Below, in pieces: positions 17,661 through 26,657 of a stretch of DNA of 64,000 nt. Each line of letters opens with the position of its first letter. Positions within the stretch are counted from its first letter, which is position 1. The stretch lies in NCBI RefSeq assembly GCF_000622405.1, contig NZ_JASF01000005.1, positions 1,984,001 to 2,048,000 on the forward strand, in the 5' to 3' direction. The stretch comes from Sulfitobacter donghicola DSW-25 = KCTC 12864 = JCM 14565. GTDB taxonomy: Bacteria; Pseudomonadota; Alphaproteobacteria; Rhodobacterales; Rhodobacteraceae. The notes under the pieces are model-generated. The model ran no database searches and was not told where the DNA came from. It worked only from the letters and a program-made list of their open reading frames with translations. A program made the position numbers and the translations under genes.

Positions 17661-17719
17661 ACAGGGCGTCACTGATTTCATGATGATACCCTCACTAGGA
17701 TCCGATTTGGGTTAGAAAA

Positions 17720-17974
17720 ATGAACAAGAACCTTGGGGCAACATCCCTAAAGAAACGGCGGCGATCCGCGAACCCGATGGATGCTTATGACGCTCTGCCA
17801 GAGCCATTGCGCCTTTGGCTTGCGGCGGCTGCGCTTCCTTGGTCGCCGCAGTCTTGCAAGCGCATATGGGACAAAGCGCGCAAATCCGGGCAAAGCGTAG
17901 AAGAGGCCATTTCAATCTTATCACGTGCCGAGCAGAAGAACCTCGCGCGTGATAAGGTTGGTCTGCTGGGTTAA
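17720..17974 (+). CDS. DUF6525-like small basic protein
   Basis: 84 residues with a basic N-terminus (KKRRRS) and the segment ALPWSPQSCKRIWDKARKSG, which I associate with DUF6525 of Rhodobacteraceae. No membrane span or signal peptide. It lies 60 bases after the COG0523 gene on the same strand and may be co-transcribed. Function unknown; one Cys and several Lys/Arg suggest nucleic-acid or protein contact (weak inference). Confidence 0.65.
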   Translation: MNKNLGATSLKKRRRSANPMDAYDALPEPLRLWLAAAALPWSPQSCKRIWDKARKSGQSVEEAISILSRAEQKNLARDKVGLLG

Positions 17975-18016
17975 AACTTCACCGCTTTGGTTTGCTAGCC
18001 CGTTGACCTTGGGCAG

Positions 18017-18042
18017 AAAAAGGCCCTGCAAAAAAGCAGGGC
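18017..18042 (-). terminator. Orphan terminator-like hairpin (minus-strand polarity)
   Basis: The stem GCCCTGC/GCAGGGC (18023-18029 with 18036-18042) is followed on the minus strand by CTTTTTCTG, and its loop there is TTTTTT. No minus-strand gene ends here, so it may block antisense transcription or mark an unannotated transcript. Confidence 0.4.
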
Positions 18043-18081
18043 GGGGTGGTAGCGTCAAAGGGAATTCATCTTTGGCGTGTT

Positions 18082-18099
18082 TTGTCATGTTGCTGTAAT
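18082..18099 (+). promoter_or_regulatory. Candidate Pho box upstream of the PhoX-like gene
   Basis: Two 7-mers, TTGTCAT and CTGTAAT, are separated by four bases. This matches the CTGTCAT-N4-CTGTCAT layout of PhoB sites with one change in each repeat. It lies 73 bases before the ATG at 18173. Confidence 0.5.
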
Positions 18100-18172
18100 G
18101 CCTGTGATGGATGAGGTGTTTCAGAGGTCCCAATGCATTTGCGGACTGGATTAGCCATTTTTGGAGATACTG

Positions 18173-19726
18173 ATGAAGTTTCTTAGCCCGTCCATTTTAT
18201 CCCTTCTTTTTAGTTCCACTTTGCTTACGCCAACAGCATTTGCTGACAGCCTGACACGGGTCGCGACCGTCCCCCTCAAGGCAGAGATCACAGGGCTGTA
18301 TGAAGTCGGGAATGATCTGTTTTTTAACATTCAGCACCCTTCAAAAGACCTGACAAATGAATATGCAAAAGCATCTGTTGGGGTGATTTCAAATGTTGAC
18401 TGGAAAGCGGCCGAGCTGGGCGTTGCAACAACCGATGCAGAAAAGGCGACGGTTCGTTCCAGCTTGGGTCAGTTCAAGATTTTGCTGCAAGAAGGTGTTG
18501 ATGGCGCGGGTGTGATCAAATCAATCGACGGCAAAGAGCTGATCGTTTCTAACGACCCCGATTTTAACGGCTATGTCGAGACGGGCGAAAATCAGGGCCT
18601 TCTTTTCACAAACTGGGAAAACCGCCCTGGTGGGATGTCTCGTGCCAAAATTGCGCGCGCTGAAGATGGCACGTGGAGCAAATCATTGGTTGAGATGCTG
18701 GATTTCTCTTCGGTGCGCGGCACATGGGTGAACTGTTTTGGCACCATGTCCCCTTGGCAGACGCCATTGTCCTCTGAGGAGCTTTATTTCGATAATACAG
18801 CGGATTGGAACAACGCCGAATATAAGTACATCGAGGATAACCAGATGTTGGCCGCGTATTTGGAGGGTACATACCCAAATCCCTATGACTACGGCTATAT
18901 CCTTGAGATCACAGATCCGGCAGGCGCGGCGACGCCTGTAAAACACTTTGCGCTGGGCCGTTACAGCCACGAAAATGCTGTTGTGATGCCGGATGGGAAA
19001 ACGGCCTATATGTCTGATGATGGCACAAATGTTGTTTTCTACAAATTCGTAGCTGACAAGGAAAATGACCTGTCTGCGGGTACCTTATATGCCGCGCAAA
19101 TCCGTCAGGATAGTGAATTTGGCGCAGATGCTGCAACCACGGCATTTGATATCTCGTGGATTGAATTGGCGCATGGCTCTAACGATGAAATCGCCCCGTG
19201 GATCCGCGAATATGATGGCATCACTATGGATGATTACGTTGCTGGCCAGACAAATTATATCACCGACGAAGAAGTCGCGATCTGGGCGCGTGGCGAAGCG
19301 GCTGACAACCGTGTGGCATTTCTGGAATCCCGCAAGGCCGCGATTGCCAAAGGCGCAACCGGCGAGTTTCGCAAGATGGAAGGCGTGAACATCAACGCCA
19401 AAGCCGTCGAAAACGGCCACCCGTTTATGTATATGGCGATGTCCGAAATCGCCAAAGGGATGTCGGATGGCGAGGGAGATATCTCGGTTGCCCAGAATAA
19501 ATGTGGTGTGGTTTACGAAATGCGTCTTGATGCGAACTTTAACGTATCTCGCATGGAGCCGGTTGTCGCTGGGCACGGCTATGACGGAGCCAAGGACGTA
19601 AACGCATGCCCTGTGGATTCCATTTCTAATCCGGATAACCTGATTGTTCTTGCGGATGGGGCTGTTGTGATCGGTGAGGACACTGGCAAACACGAAAACA
19701 ACGCAATGTGGATCTGGCGCCGTTAA
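18173..19726 (+). CDS. PhoX/DUF839-family secreted protein, possible alkaline phosphatase
   Basis: 517 residues starting at the ATG at 18173 (GGAGAT upstream), with a signal peptide ending near TPTAFADS. The body fits the DUF839 propeller seen in PhoX: RYSHENAVVMPDGKTAYMSDD and, near the C-terminus, the conserved block SNPDNLIVLADGAVVIGEDT. PhoX enzymes release phosphate from organic esters with Ca and Fe and are PhoB-controlled, consistent with the Pho-box-like repeat. No clear twin-arginine motif is seen, although PhoX is usually Tat-exported, so the enzymatic role is tentative. It is separated from the downstream iron operon by a strong terminator. Confidence 0.78.
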   Translation: MKFLSPSILSLLFSSTLLTPTAFADSLTRVATVPLKAEITGLYEVGNDLFFNIQHPSKDLTNEYAKASVGVISNVDWKAAELGVATTDAEKATVRSSLGQFKILLQEGVDGAGVIKSIDGKELIVSNDPDFNGYVETGENQGLLFTNWENRPGGMSRAKIARAEDGTWSKSLVEMLDFSSVRGTWVNCFGTMSPWQTPLSSEELYFDNTADWNNAEYKYIEDNQMLAAYLEGTYPNPYDYGYILEITDPAGAATPVKHFALGRYSHENAVVMPDGKTAYMSDDGTNVVFYKFVADKENDLSAGTLYAAQIRQDSEFGADAATTAFDISWIELAHGSNDEIAPWIREYDGITMDDYVAGQTNYITDEEVAIWARGEAADNRVAFLESRKAAIAKGATGEFRKMEGVNINAKAVENGHPFMYMAMSEIAKGMSDGEGDISVAQNKCGVVYEMRLDANFNVSRMEPVVAGHGYDGAKDVNACPVDSISNPDNLIVLADGAVVIGEDTGKHENNAMWIWRR

Positions 19727-19749
19727 GGTTGATGCATTTGCTATACGGG

Positions 19750-19776
19750 AAAGGGGCCTTGGGAGGCCCCTTTTTT
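19750..19776 (+). terminator. Rho-independent terminator after the PhoX-like gene
   Basis: Stem AAGGGGCCT/AGGCCCCTT (19751-19759 with 19764-19772), loop TGGG, followed by a run of six Ts. Confidence 0.92.
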
Positions 19777-20042
19777 GTGCGAGAGGTTGCCGCTGTTGAG
19801 AAAAAAGCGGGGAGGGAAGTGAAAAACCACTTGCCTGACAAATTTACTCAGGTTAACTCGGGCCCAAGAAAATACCAGATTCCTTTTTGGTGCTTGAACG
19901 GGGGTTCGATAGCATTGGGTGAAATATCCCGTTGTATATATCGAGATTTCTTTGAGCATCCGAGGGGATGGGTATCGCCAATTCCTAGGCCAATTTCTTT
20001 GTTCAAGTATTGGCTTTTGCACATATATTTTGGGATCATGAT
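19777..20042 (+). other. Spacer upstream of the imelysin operon
   Basis: About 265 bases with no gene that I can support. Its AT-rich right half should hold the operon promoter. The one motif that stands out is a TGA-N9-TCA site, listed separately. A frame starting at 20010 would extend the imelysin N-terminus but would mask its signal peptide. Confidence 0.5.
19834..19852. promoter_or_regulatory. Candidate RirA iron-responsive operator
   Basis: The palindrome CCTGA-N9-TCAGG contains TGA-N9-TCA, the published IRO-box form for the iron regulator RirA of alphaproteobacteria. It precedes an iron-type operon, but lies about 190 bases from the first ATG, so the promoter must be well upstream. Confidence 0.5.
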
Positions 20043-21287
20043 ATGAAAAAGACACTTCTTTCCTTCTGCTCCATCGCAGCATTATCGACGGCCGCGCAAG
20101 CCGCTGATGAGGCCGCTGTTGTGAGCCACTATGGCGACATCGCTTTGGCTGGTTACGAGGATAGCCTGACAACGGCAAAAAGCCTGAAGGCCGCTGTAGA
20201 CGCATTCGTTTCCGCACCTACGGAGGAGAACCTGGCCGCGGCAAAAACGGCATGGCTTGCTGCGCGTGTGCCGTATCAGCAGACTGAAGCCTTCCGTTTT
20301 GGAAACCCGTCTGTTGATGAATGGGAAGGCAAGGTGAACGCTTGGCCGCTCGATGAAGGGTTGATTGACTATGTCGATCCAACTTTTGGTGGTAACGACG
20401 AAAACCCTTACTCGCTGGCGAATATCGTTGCGCACCCAACGGTCGAGGTTTCGGGCCAAACATTGGATGCCACCAAAATCACACCAGCGGTTTTGCAGCA
20501 GCTGCATGAATTTGACGGCATCGAAGCGAATGTTGCGACGGGCTATCACGCCATCGAATTCCTTCTGTGGGGGCAGGACCTGAACGGAACGGATGCAGGT
20601 GCGGGGAAACGTCCAGCTTCTGATTTTGATGTTGAAAATTGCACAGCTGAAAATTGTGATCGCCGTGCAGATTATCTGGTTGCAGCGACCGAACTGCTGA
20701 TTGCGGATCTGGAAGATGCAATTGCCCTTTGGGTTGAAGGTGGCCAAGCGCGCCAAGATTTGGTTGCGGGCGACGGTATTGTGATGGCCTTCACCGGTAT
20801 CGGCTCGCTATCTTATGGTGAGCAAGCAGGCGAGCGGATGAAGCTAGGCCTGTTGTTGCACGATCCCGAAGAAGAGCATGATTGCTTTTCCGACAACACA
20901 CACAACAGCCACTACTACGATGGTTTAGGTATTCGTAACGTTTACACAGGTCGTTACGTGCGCACGGATGGTTCCGTTATCGAGGGCCCATCCTTGTATG
21001 ACTACGTGGCCGAGCGCGACCAAGGTCTGGCAGACAACCTATTGGCAGATATGGACGCAACGATGAAAAGCCTTGATGCGATCAGAGCATCGGCAGATGC
21101 AGGTCAGGCTTATGATCAGCTGTTGGCGTCTGGTAACGATGAAGGCAATGCGCTAATCCAGAAAGCGATTGATGGATTGGTTGCTCAAACACGTAATATC
21201 GAGCGGGCAGTCGAGGTTGCAGGCCTTGAAGGTGTAACTGTTGAGGGTTCCGATAGTCTCGACAACACAGCGGCTGTATTTGAATAA
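20043..21287 (+). CDS. Imelysin-family (IrpA-like) periplasmic iron-regulated protein
   Basis: 414 residues. The ATG at 20043 gives a signal peptide MKKTLLSFCSIAALSTAAQA. The imelysin motif GxHxxE is intact in GYHAIEFLLWGQD near residue 175. The domain repeats two helical bundles, and the region around LHDPEEEHDCFSDNTHNSHY is rich in His, Asp and Glu. Such proteins are iron-repressed and thought to bind iron or haem at the cell surface. First gene of a four-gene operon with a di-haem oxidoreductase, a second imelysin and a DUF1513 protein. Confidence 0.9.
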   Translation: MKKTLLSFCSIAALSTAAQAADEAAVVSHYGDIALAGYEDSLTTAKSLKAAVDAFVSAPTEENLAAAKTAWLAARVPYQQTEAFRFGNPSVDEWEGKVNAWPLDEGLIDYVDPTFGGNDENPYSLANIVAHPTVEVSGQTLDATKITPAVLQQLHEFDGIEANVATGYHAIEFLLWGQDLNGTDAGAGKRPASDFDVENCTAENCDRRADYLVAATELLIADLEDAIALWVEGGQARQDLVAGDGIVMAFTGIGSLSYGEQAGERMKLGLLLHDPEEEHDCFSDNTHNSHYYDGLGIRNVYTGRYVRTDGSVIEGPSLYDYVAERDQGLADNLLADMDATMKSLDAIRASADAGQAYDQLLASGNDEGNALIQKAIDGLVAQTRNIERAVEVAGLEGVTVEGSDSLDNTAAVFE

Positions 21288-21299
21288 AAAGGACGCGCA

Positions 21300-22823
21300 A
21301 TGACTATGCGCCATGTAGGGCTATTATCTTTCTTTTTGACCGCCGCTGGATCACCCGTATTCGCGGACGGCTGGGGAGAGCCCCACTTGGACATTGTGCC
21401 TAGAACACAGGTTGAGGCGGAGCGTATTTCTAACGCTACCGCCTCAACAGATACCTTTGAAACAGCCGAGAAATTCGAAACGCATCCAGCTGGCAAAGCG
21501 ACAAAGTTTGGCATCAAAACCAAAGACGCGTTTTCCTTTGCCTCTGCCAATATGACGTTCGAACGCGAACTGGATTTCAAAGTCGGAAACGGGTTCTTTC
21601 GCAAGCTTTGGGTCACGGCCCCTGCTTCGACAGTCAGTAGCGATGGTTTGGGCCCCCTGTTTAATGCGCGCGCATGCCAGCGCTGCCACATCAAAGATGG
21701 GCGGGGGCATCCGCCAGAGGATCACTCGGACACGGGTGTTTCCATGTTCTTGCGGGTTTCCATTCCAAAGTCGTTCAGTGATCTGGATGACGAAACCTTG
21801 AAATATCTGGCAAATGCGCCAGAGCCGACCTACGGCACGCAGCTTCAGGATAAATCCATTGCAGGCATCCCCGCTGAAGGGCGAATGGAGATATCTTACG
21901 AAACGGTTTCCGTGACCATGGGCGATGGCAGCACTGTTGATTTGCGCAAACCGACCTATACCTTCACCGACGTGGCATATGGTGACCTGCACCCGCAGAC
22001 GCAGCTAAGCCCGCGTGTGACGCCTCAGATGATCGGCCTTGGCCTGCTCGAAGCGATCCCAGAGGCCGATATTTTGGCTTTGGCTGATCCCGATGACGCT
22101 GACGGTGACGGGATTTCCGGTAAGGCCAATCGTGTTTGGTCGGGCGAGTTTGATCAGTGGATGTTGGGGCGCTTTGGGTTAAAGGCGGGTGCGCCAACGA
22201 TCAAAGCGCAATCAGCAGGTGCCTTTTCCGGTGATTTGGGGCTGTCGACATCACTGCATCCAGCTGGCTGGGGTGAATGTACTGGCGCTCAGAGCGATTG
22301 CCGATTGGCGCCTGATGGTAGCAGCCCAACCGACCAGTTAGAGGTAAGCGACGAAGTGCTGGACCTCGTGACATTTTATTCCCGCAATCTGGCGGTTCCT
22401 GCGCGTAGGGATTTAGACGATCCTCAAGTGCTGCGCGGTAAAGAGCTGTTTTATCAAACCGGTTGTGTGTCATGTCACCAGCCGAAATTCGTGACGCACC
22501 GCCTTGAAAACCAACCCGAGCAGAGTTTCCAGCTGATCTGGCCCTATAGTGATATGTTGTTGCACGATATGGGCGAAGGATTGGCCGACAACCGCCCAGA
22601 GTGGGAGGCGACAGGGCGCGAATGGCGCACCGCACCTCTTTGGGGCATCGGGCTTACGCAAACTGTTAGCGGCCACACAAACTTCCTGCATGACGGCAGG
22701 GCGCGCTCGCTTTTGGAGGCCATCCTGTGGCATGGCGGAGAGGCAGAGCCTGCACGTGAAACTGTACGACAAATGAGTGCGGAAGATCGTGACGCGCTTA
22801 TCACCTATCTGGAGTCTCTCTGA
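21300..22823 (+). CDS. Di-haem c-type cytochrome oxidoreductase (DHOR, DUF1111)
   Basis: 507 residues with a signal peptide (~residues 1-23, ending PVFAD). Two CxxCH haem sites are visible: ACQRCHIKDG near residue 123 and GCVSCHQPKF near residue 390. The family segment LHDMGEGLADNRPEW follows, then FLHDGRARSLLEAILWHGGE. DUF1111 proteins, annotated thiol oxidoreductases, are found between imelysin genes in iron-responsive operons, where a role in iron redox chemistry is suspected but unproven. AAAGGA precedes the ATG by seven bases. Confidence 0.9.
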   Translation: MTMRHVGLLSFFLTAAGSPVFADGWGEPHLDIVPRTQVEAERISNATASTDTFETAEKFETHPAGKATKFGIKTKDAFSFASANMTFERELDFKVGNGFFRKLWVTAPASTVSSDGLGPLFNARACQRCHIKDGRGHPPEDHSDTGVSMFLRVSIPKSFSDLDDETLKYLANAPEPTYGTQLQDKSIAGIPAEGRMEISYETVSVTMGDGSTVDLRKPTYTFTDVAYGDLHPQTQLSPRVTPQMIGLGLLEAIPEADILALADPDDADGDGISGKANRVWSGEFDQWMLGRFGLKAGAPTIKAQSAGAFSGDLGLSTSLHPAGWGECTGAQSDCRLAPDGSSPTDQLEVSDEVLDLVTFYSRNLAVPARRDLDDPQVLRGKELFYQTGCVSCHQPKFVTHRLENQPEQSFQLIWPYSDMLLHDMGEGLADNRPEWEATGREWRTAPLWGIGLTQTVSGHTNFLHDGRARSLLEAILWHGGEAEPARETVRQMSAEDRDALITYLESL

Positions 22824-22824
22824 C

Positions 22825-23898
22825 ATGATCCGATCTATCCTAGCTGTTGTTGCGACTTTGGCAGCTACCGCGTGTTGGGCGCAGGAAGGTAGCGCGTATA
22901 ACGAAGAGCTTGGCCTGCCGTATTGGGCGCCGGGGCGGGGTGAGGTAGACCACGAGGCCCTGCGCCGCCGTTCGCTGGCGGTGTTAGAGGGGCAGTATTC
23001 TGCTTTTGCAGGGGCAACGAAAGACTTCGCAGAGGCAACACAGGATTATTGCAACGCTGAGATATCTCGCGAAGAAATTATTAATGGGTTTGAAAACGTC
23101 TGGCTGACATGGGCGCCGCTGGATAGTTACCAATTCGGCCCTGCCGAGCAAAGCGGCGCGGTTCTTTCGATTAACTTTTGGCCCGACAAAAAGAACTTTG
23201 TGGGCCGCGCGTTGAAAAGCATCATGGCGCAACCCTCTGTGGCCCAACGATCTGGACAGGCCGTGGCCTCAGGATCGGCCGCTGGCCAAGGGTTGCCCGC
23301 AATCGAGCGCCTTTTGTTTACGGATATCCCCACGTGCCCTGCTATCATTGGGGTTTCTGCGGTTTTGCATCAAACGGCAGAGCAGCTTTATGATGATTGG
23401 TTTGACGTGGATGGTTGGGCTGATCTTATCCGTGCTGCGGGGCCGGAAAATCCTGTGTACCTATCCAACGAGGAGTTTACCAAGACCCTTTATACCGCGT
23501 TGGATTTCGGCCTGATCCGCATTTCCGAACAACGATTGGGGCGCCCGATGGGCACGTATGACCGGACCTTCCCCAAACGTGCAGAGGCGTGGCGCTCTGG
23601 ACTGACGGGAAGGATCGTTTCGGCCCAGCTGAACGGGTTTGCCCAGATGATCCGTTCGGGTTTTGCCGGAGATTTGCGAGATCCTGATCGGGCTTGGATT
23701 TTGGAACTGGTCGGGCAAGCCGAAGGCCGTCTGGCGGAAATTCCTGTTTCGATTTCCGAAGCTGTGAAAACACCGCAAGGCCGTTTTCGGGTTGAGCTAT
23801 TGCAGACCAAGATAGATGAAATCCGCCACGCGCTGGCCGAAGATATTGGCCCTGGATTAGGGGTTGATACGGGCTTTAGTCCAGCAGACGGGGATTAA
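22825..23898 (+). CDS. Second imelysin-family protein, variant motif
   Basis: 357 residues with a Sec signal peptide ending ATACWA. The start is the ATG one base after the di-haem gene stop; a longer frame from 22777 overlaps that gene. The position of the imelysin motif reads GLPAIERLLF (~residue 156), so the His of GxHxxE is replaced by Pro, as I believe is usual for the second imelysin of these operons. The protein may therefore differ in metal binding from the first one. Probably periplasmic. Confidence 0.85.
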   Translation: MIRSILAVVATLAATACWAQEGSAYNEELGLPYWAPGRGEVDHEALRRRSLAVLEGQYSAFAGATKDFAEATQDYCNAEISREEIINGFENVWLTWAPLDSYQFGPAEQSGAVLSINFWPDKKNFVGRALKSIMAQPSVAQRSGQAVASGSAAGQGLPAIERLLFTDIPTCPAIIGVSAVLHQTAEQLYDDWFDVDGWADLIRAAGPENPVYLSNEEFTKTLYTALDFGLIRISEQRLGRPMGTYDRTFPKRAEAWRSGLTGRIVSAQLNGFAQMIRSGFAGDLRDPDRAWILELVGQAEGRLAEIPVSISEAVKTPQGRFRVELLQTKIDEIRHALAEDIGPGLGVDTGFSPADGD

Positions 23899-23899
23899 G

Positions 23900-24970
23900 G
23901 TGCTTAGGCGGCAGTTTCTCGCGGCAGGTGCAGCGAGCATGGTTGCGGGGCTGACATGGGCCGATGTCGGCGCGCCGTCGTTTCTGACAGCTGCGATAGA
24001 TCGCAATAACAACGCATGGCTGATCGGGCTCTCTGGGACAGGTGATAAGCTGTTCCAATTGCCGCTTCCTTCGCGGGGGCATGCCGCCGCTGCTCATCCG
24101 ACACAGCCAGTCGCCGTTGCCTTTGCGCGCCGTCCAGGGCGGTTTGCGATCATCGTCGATTGCACATCAGGCCAAGAGGTTGCGCGGCTTAACGCGCCAA
24201 ACGGGCTGCATTTTTACGGACATGGTGCGTTTTCGGCAGATGGTAATCTGTTGCTGACCACCGAGAACGCCTATGAGGAAGGCGTTGGGCGCATCGGTGT
24301 TTGGGATGTGCAGGGCGGATGCAAACGAATTGGTGAACTGCCCTCTGGTGGGGTTGGCCCGCATGAGATCATTCGCCTGAACAATGGAAGCTTTGCCGTT
24401 GCAAACGGCGGAATACTGACCCACCCAGACAGCGGCCGCAGCAAGCTAAACCTGCCCACAATGCGCTCAAATCTAACCTATCTAAGTGCCCAAGGCGCGA
24501 TAGAGGCGATCATCGAGCCACCAGAAGAATTCAGGCAAAACTCAATTCGCCATATTGATGCGAACGCGGATCAAAGCATTGCGATCGCGCTACAGTGGCA
24601 GGGGGATCCGCGCAAAAACGTACCAGTTGCGGCATTGGCAAAACCGGATGGATCGTTGGCGTTTCTCGATCACCCCGATACGGCCCGTCTAAAGCATTAT
24701 GGCGGATCGGTTGCGATGTCGTCAGGTGGTGAGGCTTTCTATGTGACAGGCCCCAAGGGCAATTGGGTTTTGACCTTTGATGTGGCAACGGGTGCGCCGA
24801 TTGCGGGGTTTGAGGTTCCGTTGGCCAGCGGTGTTGCGGCATTAGACGCTGGCGTGGCCATGACCTCAAAATCAGGGTTATCCTATCTGGAGGGCGGGCA
24901 GCTTCGCAGCGTTGAAACTGGCGGTGATATGACGTGGGATAATCACTTGGTCCGCTTGACGCATCTATAG
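23900..24970 (+). CDS. DUF1513 protein with twin-arginine signal
   Basis: 356 residues, starting at the GTG at 23900, one base after the preceding stop. The N-terminus LRRQFLAAGAASMVAG is a Tat-type signal with RRQFL. The rest has beta-propeller character (TTENAYEEGVGRIGVWDVQG, GPHEIIRLNNG), as in DUF1513. It closes the iron operon. Tat export implies folding, perhaps with a cofactor, before secretion. Function unknown. A frame from 23864 would overlap the imelysin gene and lose the Tat signal. Confidence 0.85.
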   Translation: MLRRQFLAAGAASMVAGLTWADVGAPSFLTAAIDRNNNAWLIGLSGTGDKLFQLPLPSRGHAAAAHPTQPVAVAFARRPGRFAIIVDCTSGQEVARLNAPNGLHFYGHGAFSADGNLLLTTENAYEEGVGRIGVWDVQGGCKRIGELPSGGVGPHEIIRLNNGSFAVANGGILTHPDSGRSKLNLPTMRSNLTYLSAQGAIEAIIEPPEEFRQNSIRHIDANADQSIAIALQWQGDPRKNVPVAALAKPDGSLAFLDHPDTARLKHYGGSVAMSSGGEAFYVTGPKGNWVLTFDVATGAPIAGFEVPLASGVAALDAGVAMTSKSGLSYLEGGQLRSVETGGDMTWDNHLVRLTHL

Positions 24971-25090
24971 ACCCTCACAAGGCGGCTTTGTCCATTTTGT
25001 ACGCTCAACGCGTGCCATTAGCGATTGTTTAGGCTGGTGGCAGAAAACCAATGCCGCTACCGTTCTAGTCCCGAGATGTGGAGTAGTCGC

Positions 25091-26653
25091 GTGAAAAAGA
25101 AACCAAATTTTCTCTATATCATGACGGATCAGCACCGTGCTGACTGGTTAGGCTGTATGGGGCATCCTGTGGTGAAAACACCCCATATTGATGCGCTTGC
25201 CGCGAGCGGAACGGTGTTTGACGATTTTCACGTGGCAACGCCAGTTTGTATGCCGAACCGAGCGTCGTTTATGACAGGGCGAATGCCCAGTTTGCACGGG
25301 CTGCGCCACAATGGCTGCACGTTACCAATGCGGGCGAACACCTTTGTGGATGTGTTGGCAGCGGGCGGCTATCGCACGGCGAGTATTGGCAAAAGCCACC
25401 TGCAACCTTTCTTGGCGCAATCCAGCGGGCGGCCTGATGACCCAGAGGAAAGGATGATCCAAGAGGCATGGAAACCCGAAGAGGGGAACTTTGATCAGGA
25501 GCAGCCAGACAATTATGATGATGATCTGCTTTATGAGGTGAAAACCCCCTATTACGGCTTTCAACATGTGGAAACAGTCACCCGTCATGGTGACAAATGC
25601 GGTGGCCATTACGAGCAGTGGTTTCGCCAAAACTGCCCTGATTGGCAGGCGAAACATGACCCCTCAAACGAATTGCCCCATGATTATAGCTGCCCTCAGG
25701 CATATCGCACTCCGATCCCCGAAGAATATTATCCAACGAGTTGGATTGGTGATCGTGGTGTCGAATACCTAAAGTCGAAAGCGGATCAGGATGATCCGTT
25801 CTTTGCTTTTGTGTCCTTTCCAGATCCTCACCATCCCTTTAATCCTCCGGGTAAATATTGGGATATGTATTCCCCAGATCAGTTTGACCCCGATCTTCCC
25901 TATTCGGCTCATAAAAACCCGTCCCCGCCGATGGAGTTTTTGACAAAGCGCTGGCAAAACGGAGAGGGGCCAGAGCTGCCGCAAATTGCATTCCGTACAG
26001 ACCGGCACCACATCCAAGAGGCAATGGCCCTGACTGCAGGCATGATCACGATGATCGACGATCAGGTCGGAAAACTGGTCGCTGCGTTGAAAGAGACAGA
26101 CCAATACGAAAACACGGTCATCATCTTTAATTCCGATCATGGGGATTACTTGGGCGACTTTGATTTGCTTTTCAAAGGGGCCTTGCCAATGCGGTCGGTC
26201 ACACGGGTGCCGATGATCTGGTCAGACGCGGGCCAAGATACAATCGCGCGTACCGATGCGATGGCCAACACATTGGATATATCGGCAAGCATTCTGGAAC
26301 GCGCAGGTCTTGCGCCATATAATGGTATCCAAGGGGAAAGCTTTTTGGAGTGTTTGCACGCAAACACAGCGCACCGGCCGGATTTGTTTCTGGAATATAA
26401 CGACAGCGGTTCGCGGTTGGGGTTCCAGCCACCTGCGCGGGTGCGTTCGCTAAGGAATAAAGAATGGCGCTTCACCACCTATCAAACCGAAGATTGGGGC
26501 GAGTTGTATGATCTGGTCAATGATCCGCGTGAGACAACCAATCTATGGGATGATCCCGCCTATCGGGATATCAAGGCATCCTTGTCCTTAAGGATGATTG
26601 ATCACCTGACTGATCAAATGGATAAAAGCCCGCTTGCCACCAAACGGGCCTGA
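25091..26653 (+). CDS. Sulfatase/phosphodiesterase of the alkaline phosphatase superfamily
   Basis: 520 residues from the GTG at 25091, which has GGAG seven bases upstream and gives the family N-terminus KKPNFLYIMTDQHRAD; an ATG at 25076 is the alternative. C53 in PVCMPNRASFMTGR is a formylglycine site (CxPxR). D13 and Q14 supply metal ligands, and NSDHGDYLGDF the second pair. The Asp-Gln form is typical of choline-sulfatase and phosphonate-monoester-hydrolase relatives. No signal peptide, so cytoplasmic. It is not clearly linked to either neighbour; the substrate could be a small organosulfate or phosphodiester. Confidence 0.88.
   Translation: MKKKPNFLYIMTDQHRADWLGCMGHPVVKTPHIDALAASGTVFDDFHVATPVCMPNRASFMTGRMPSLHGLRHNGCTLPMRANTFVDVLAAGGYRTASIGKSHLQPFLAQSSGRPDDPEERMIQEAWKPEEGNFDQEQPDNYDDDLLYEVKTPYYGFQHVETVTRHGDKCGGHYEQWFRQNCPDWQAKHDPSNELPHDYSCPQAYRTPIPEEYYPTSWIGDRGVEYLKSKADQDDPFFAFVSFPDPHHPFNPPGKYWDMYSPDQFDPDLPYSAHKNPSPPMEFLTKRWQNGEGPELPQIAFRTDRHHIQEAMALTAGMITMIDDQVGKLVAALKETDQYENTVIIFNSDHGDYLGDFDLLFKGALPMRSVTRVPMIWSDAGQDTIARTDAMANTLDISASILERAGLAPYNGIQGESFLECLHANTAHRPDLFLEYNDSGSRLGFQPPARVRSLRNKEWRFTTYQTEDWGELYDLVNDPRETTNLWDDPAYRDIKASLSLRMIDHLTDQMDKSPLATKRA
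26624..26649 (-). terminator. Terminator of the aromatic operon inside the sulfatase 3' end
   Basis: On the minus strand GCCCGTTTG pairs with CAAGCGGGC (one G-T pair), loop GTGG, followed by TTTTATC. It lies 9 bases beyond the intradiol beta-subunit stop and overlaps the last codons of the convergent sulfatase gene. Confidence 0.7.
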
Positions 26654-26657
26654 TCTG

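Noticed and set aside
19085..19693. 202-codon minus-strand frame opposite the PhoX-like gene
   Set aside because: Antisense shadow with His/Arg-rich composition and no domain.
20082..20756. 224-codon minus-strand frame opposite the first imelysin
   Set aside because: Antisense shadow; the imelysin GxHxxE region is coding on the plus strand.
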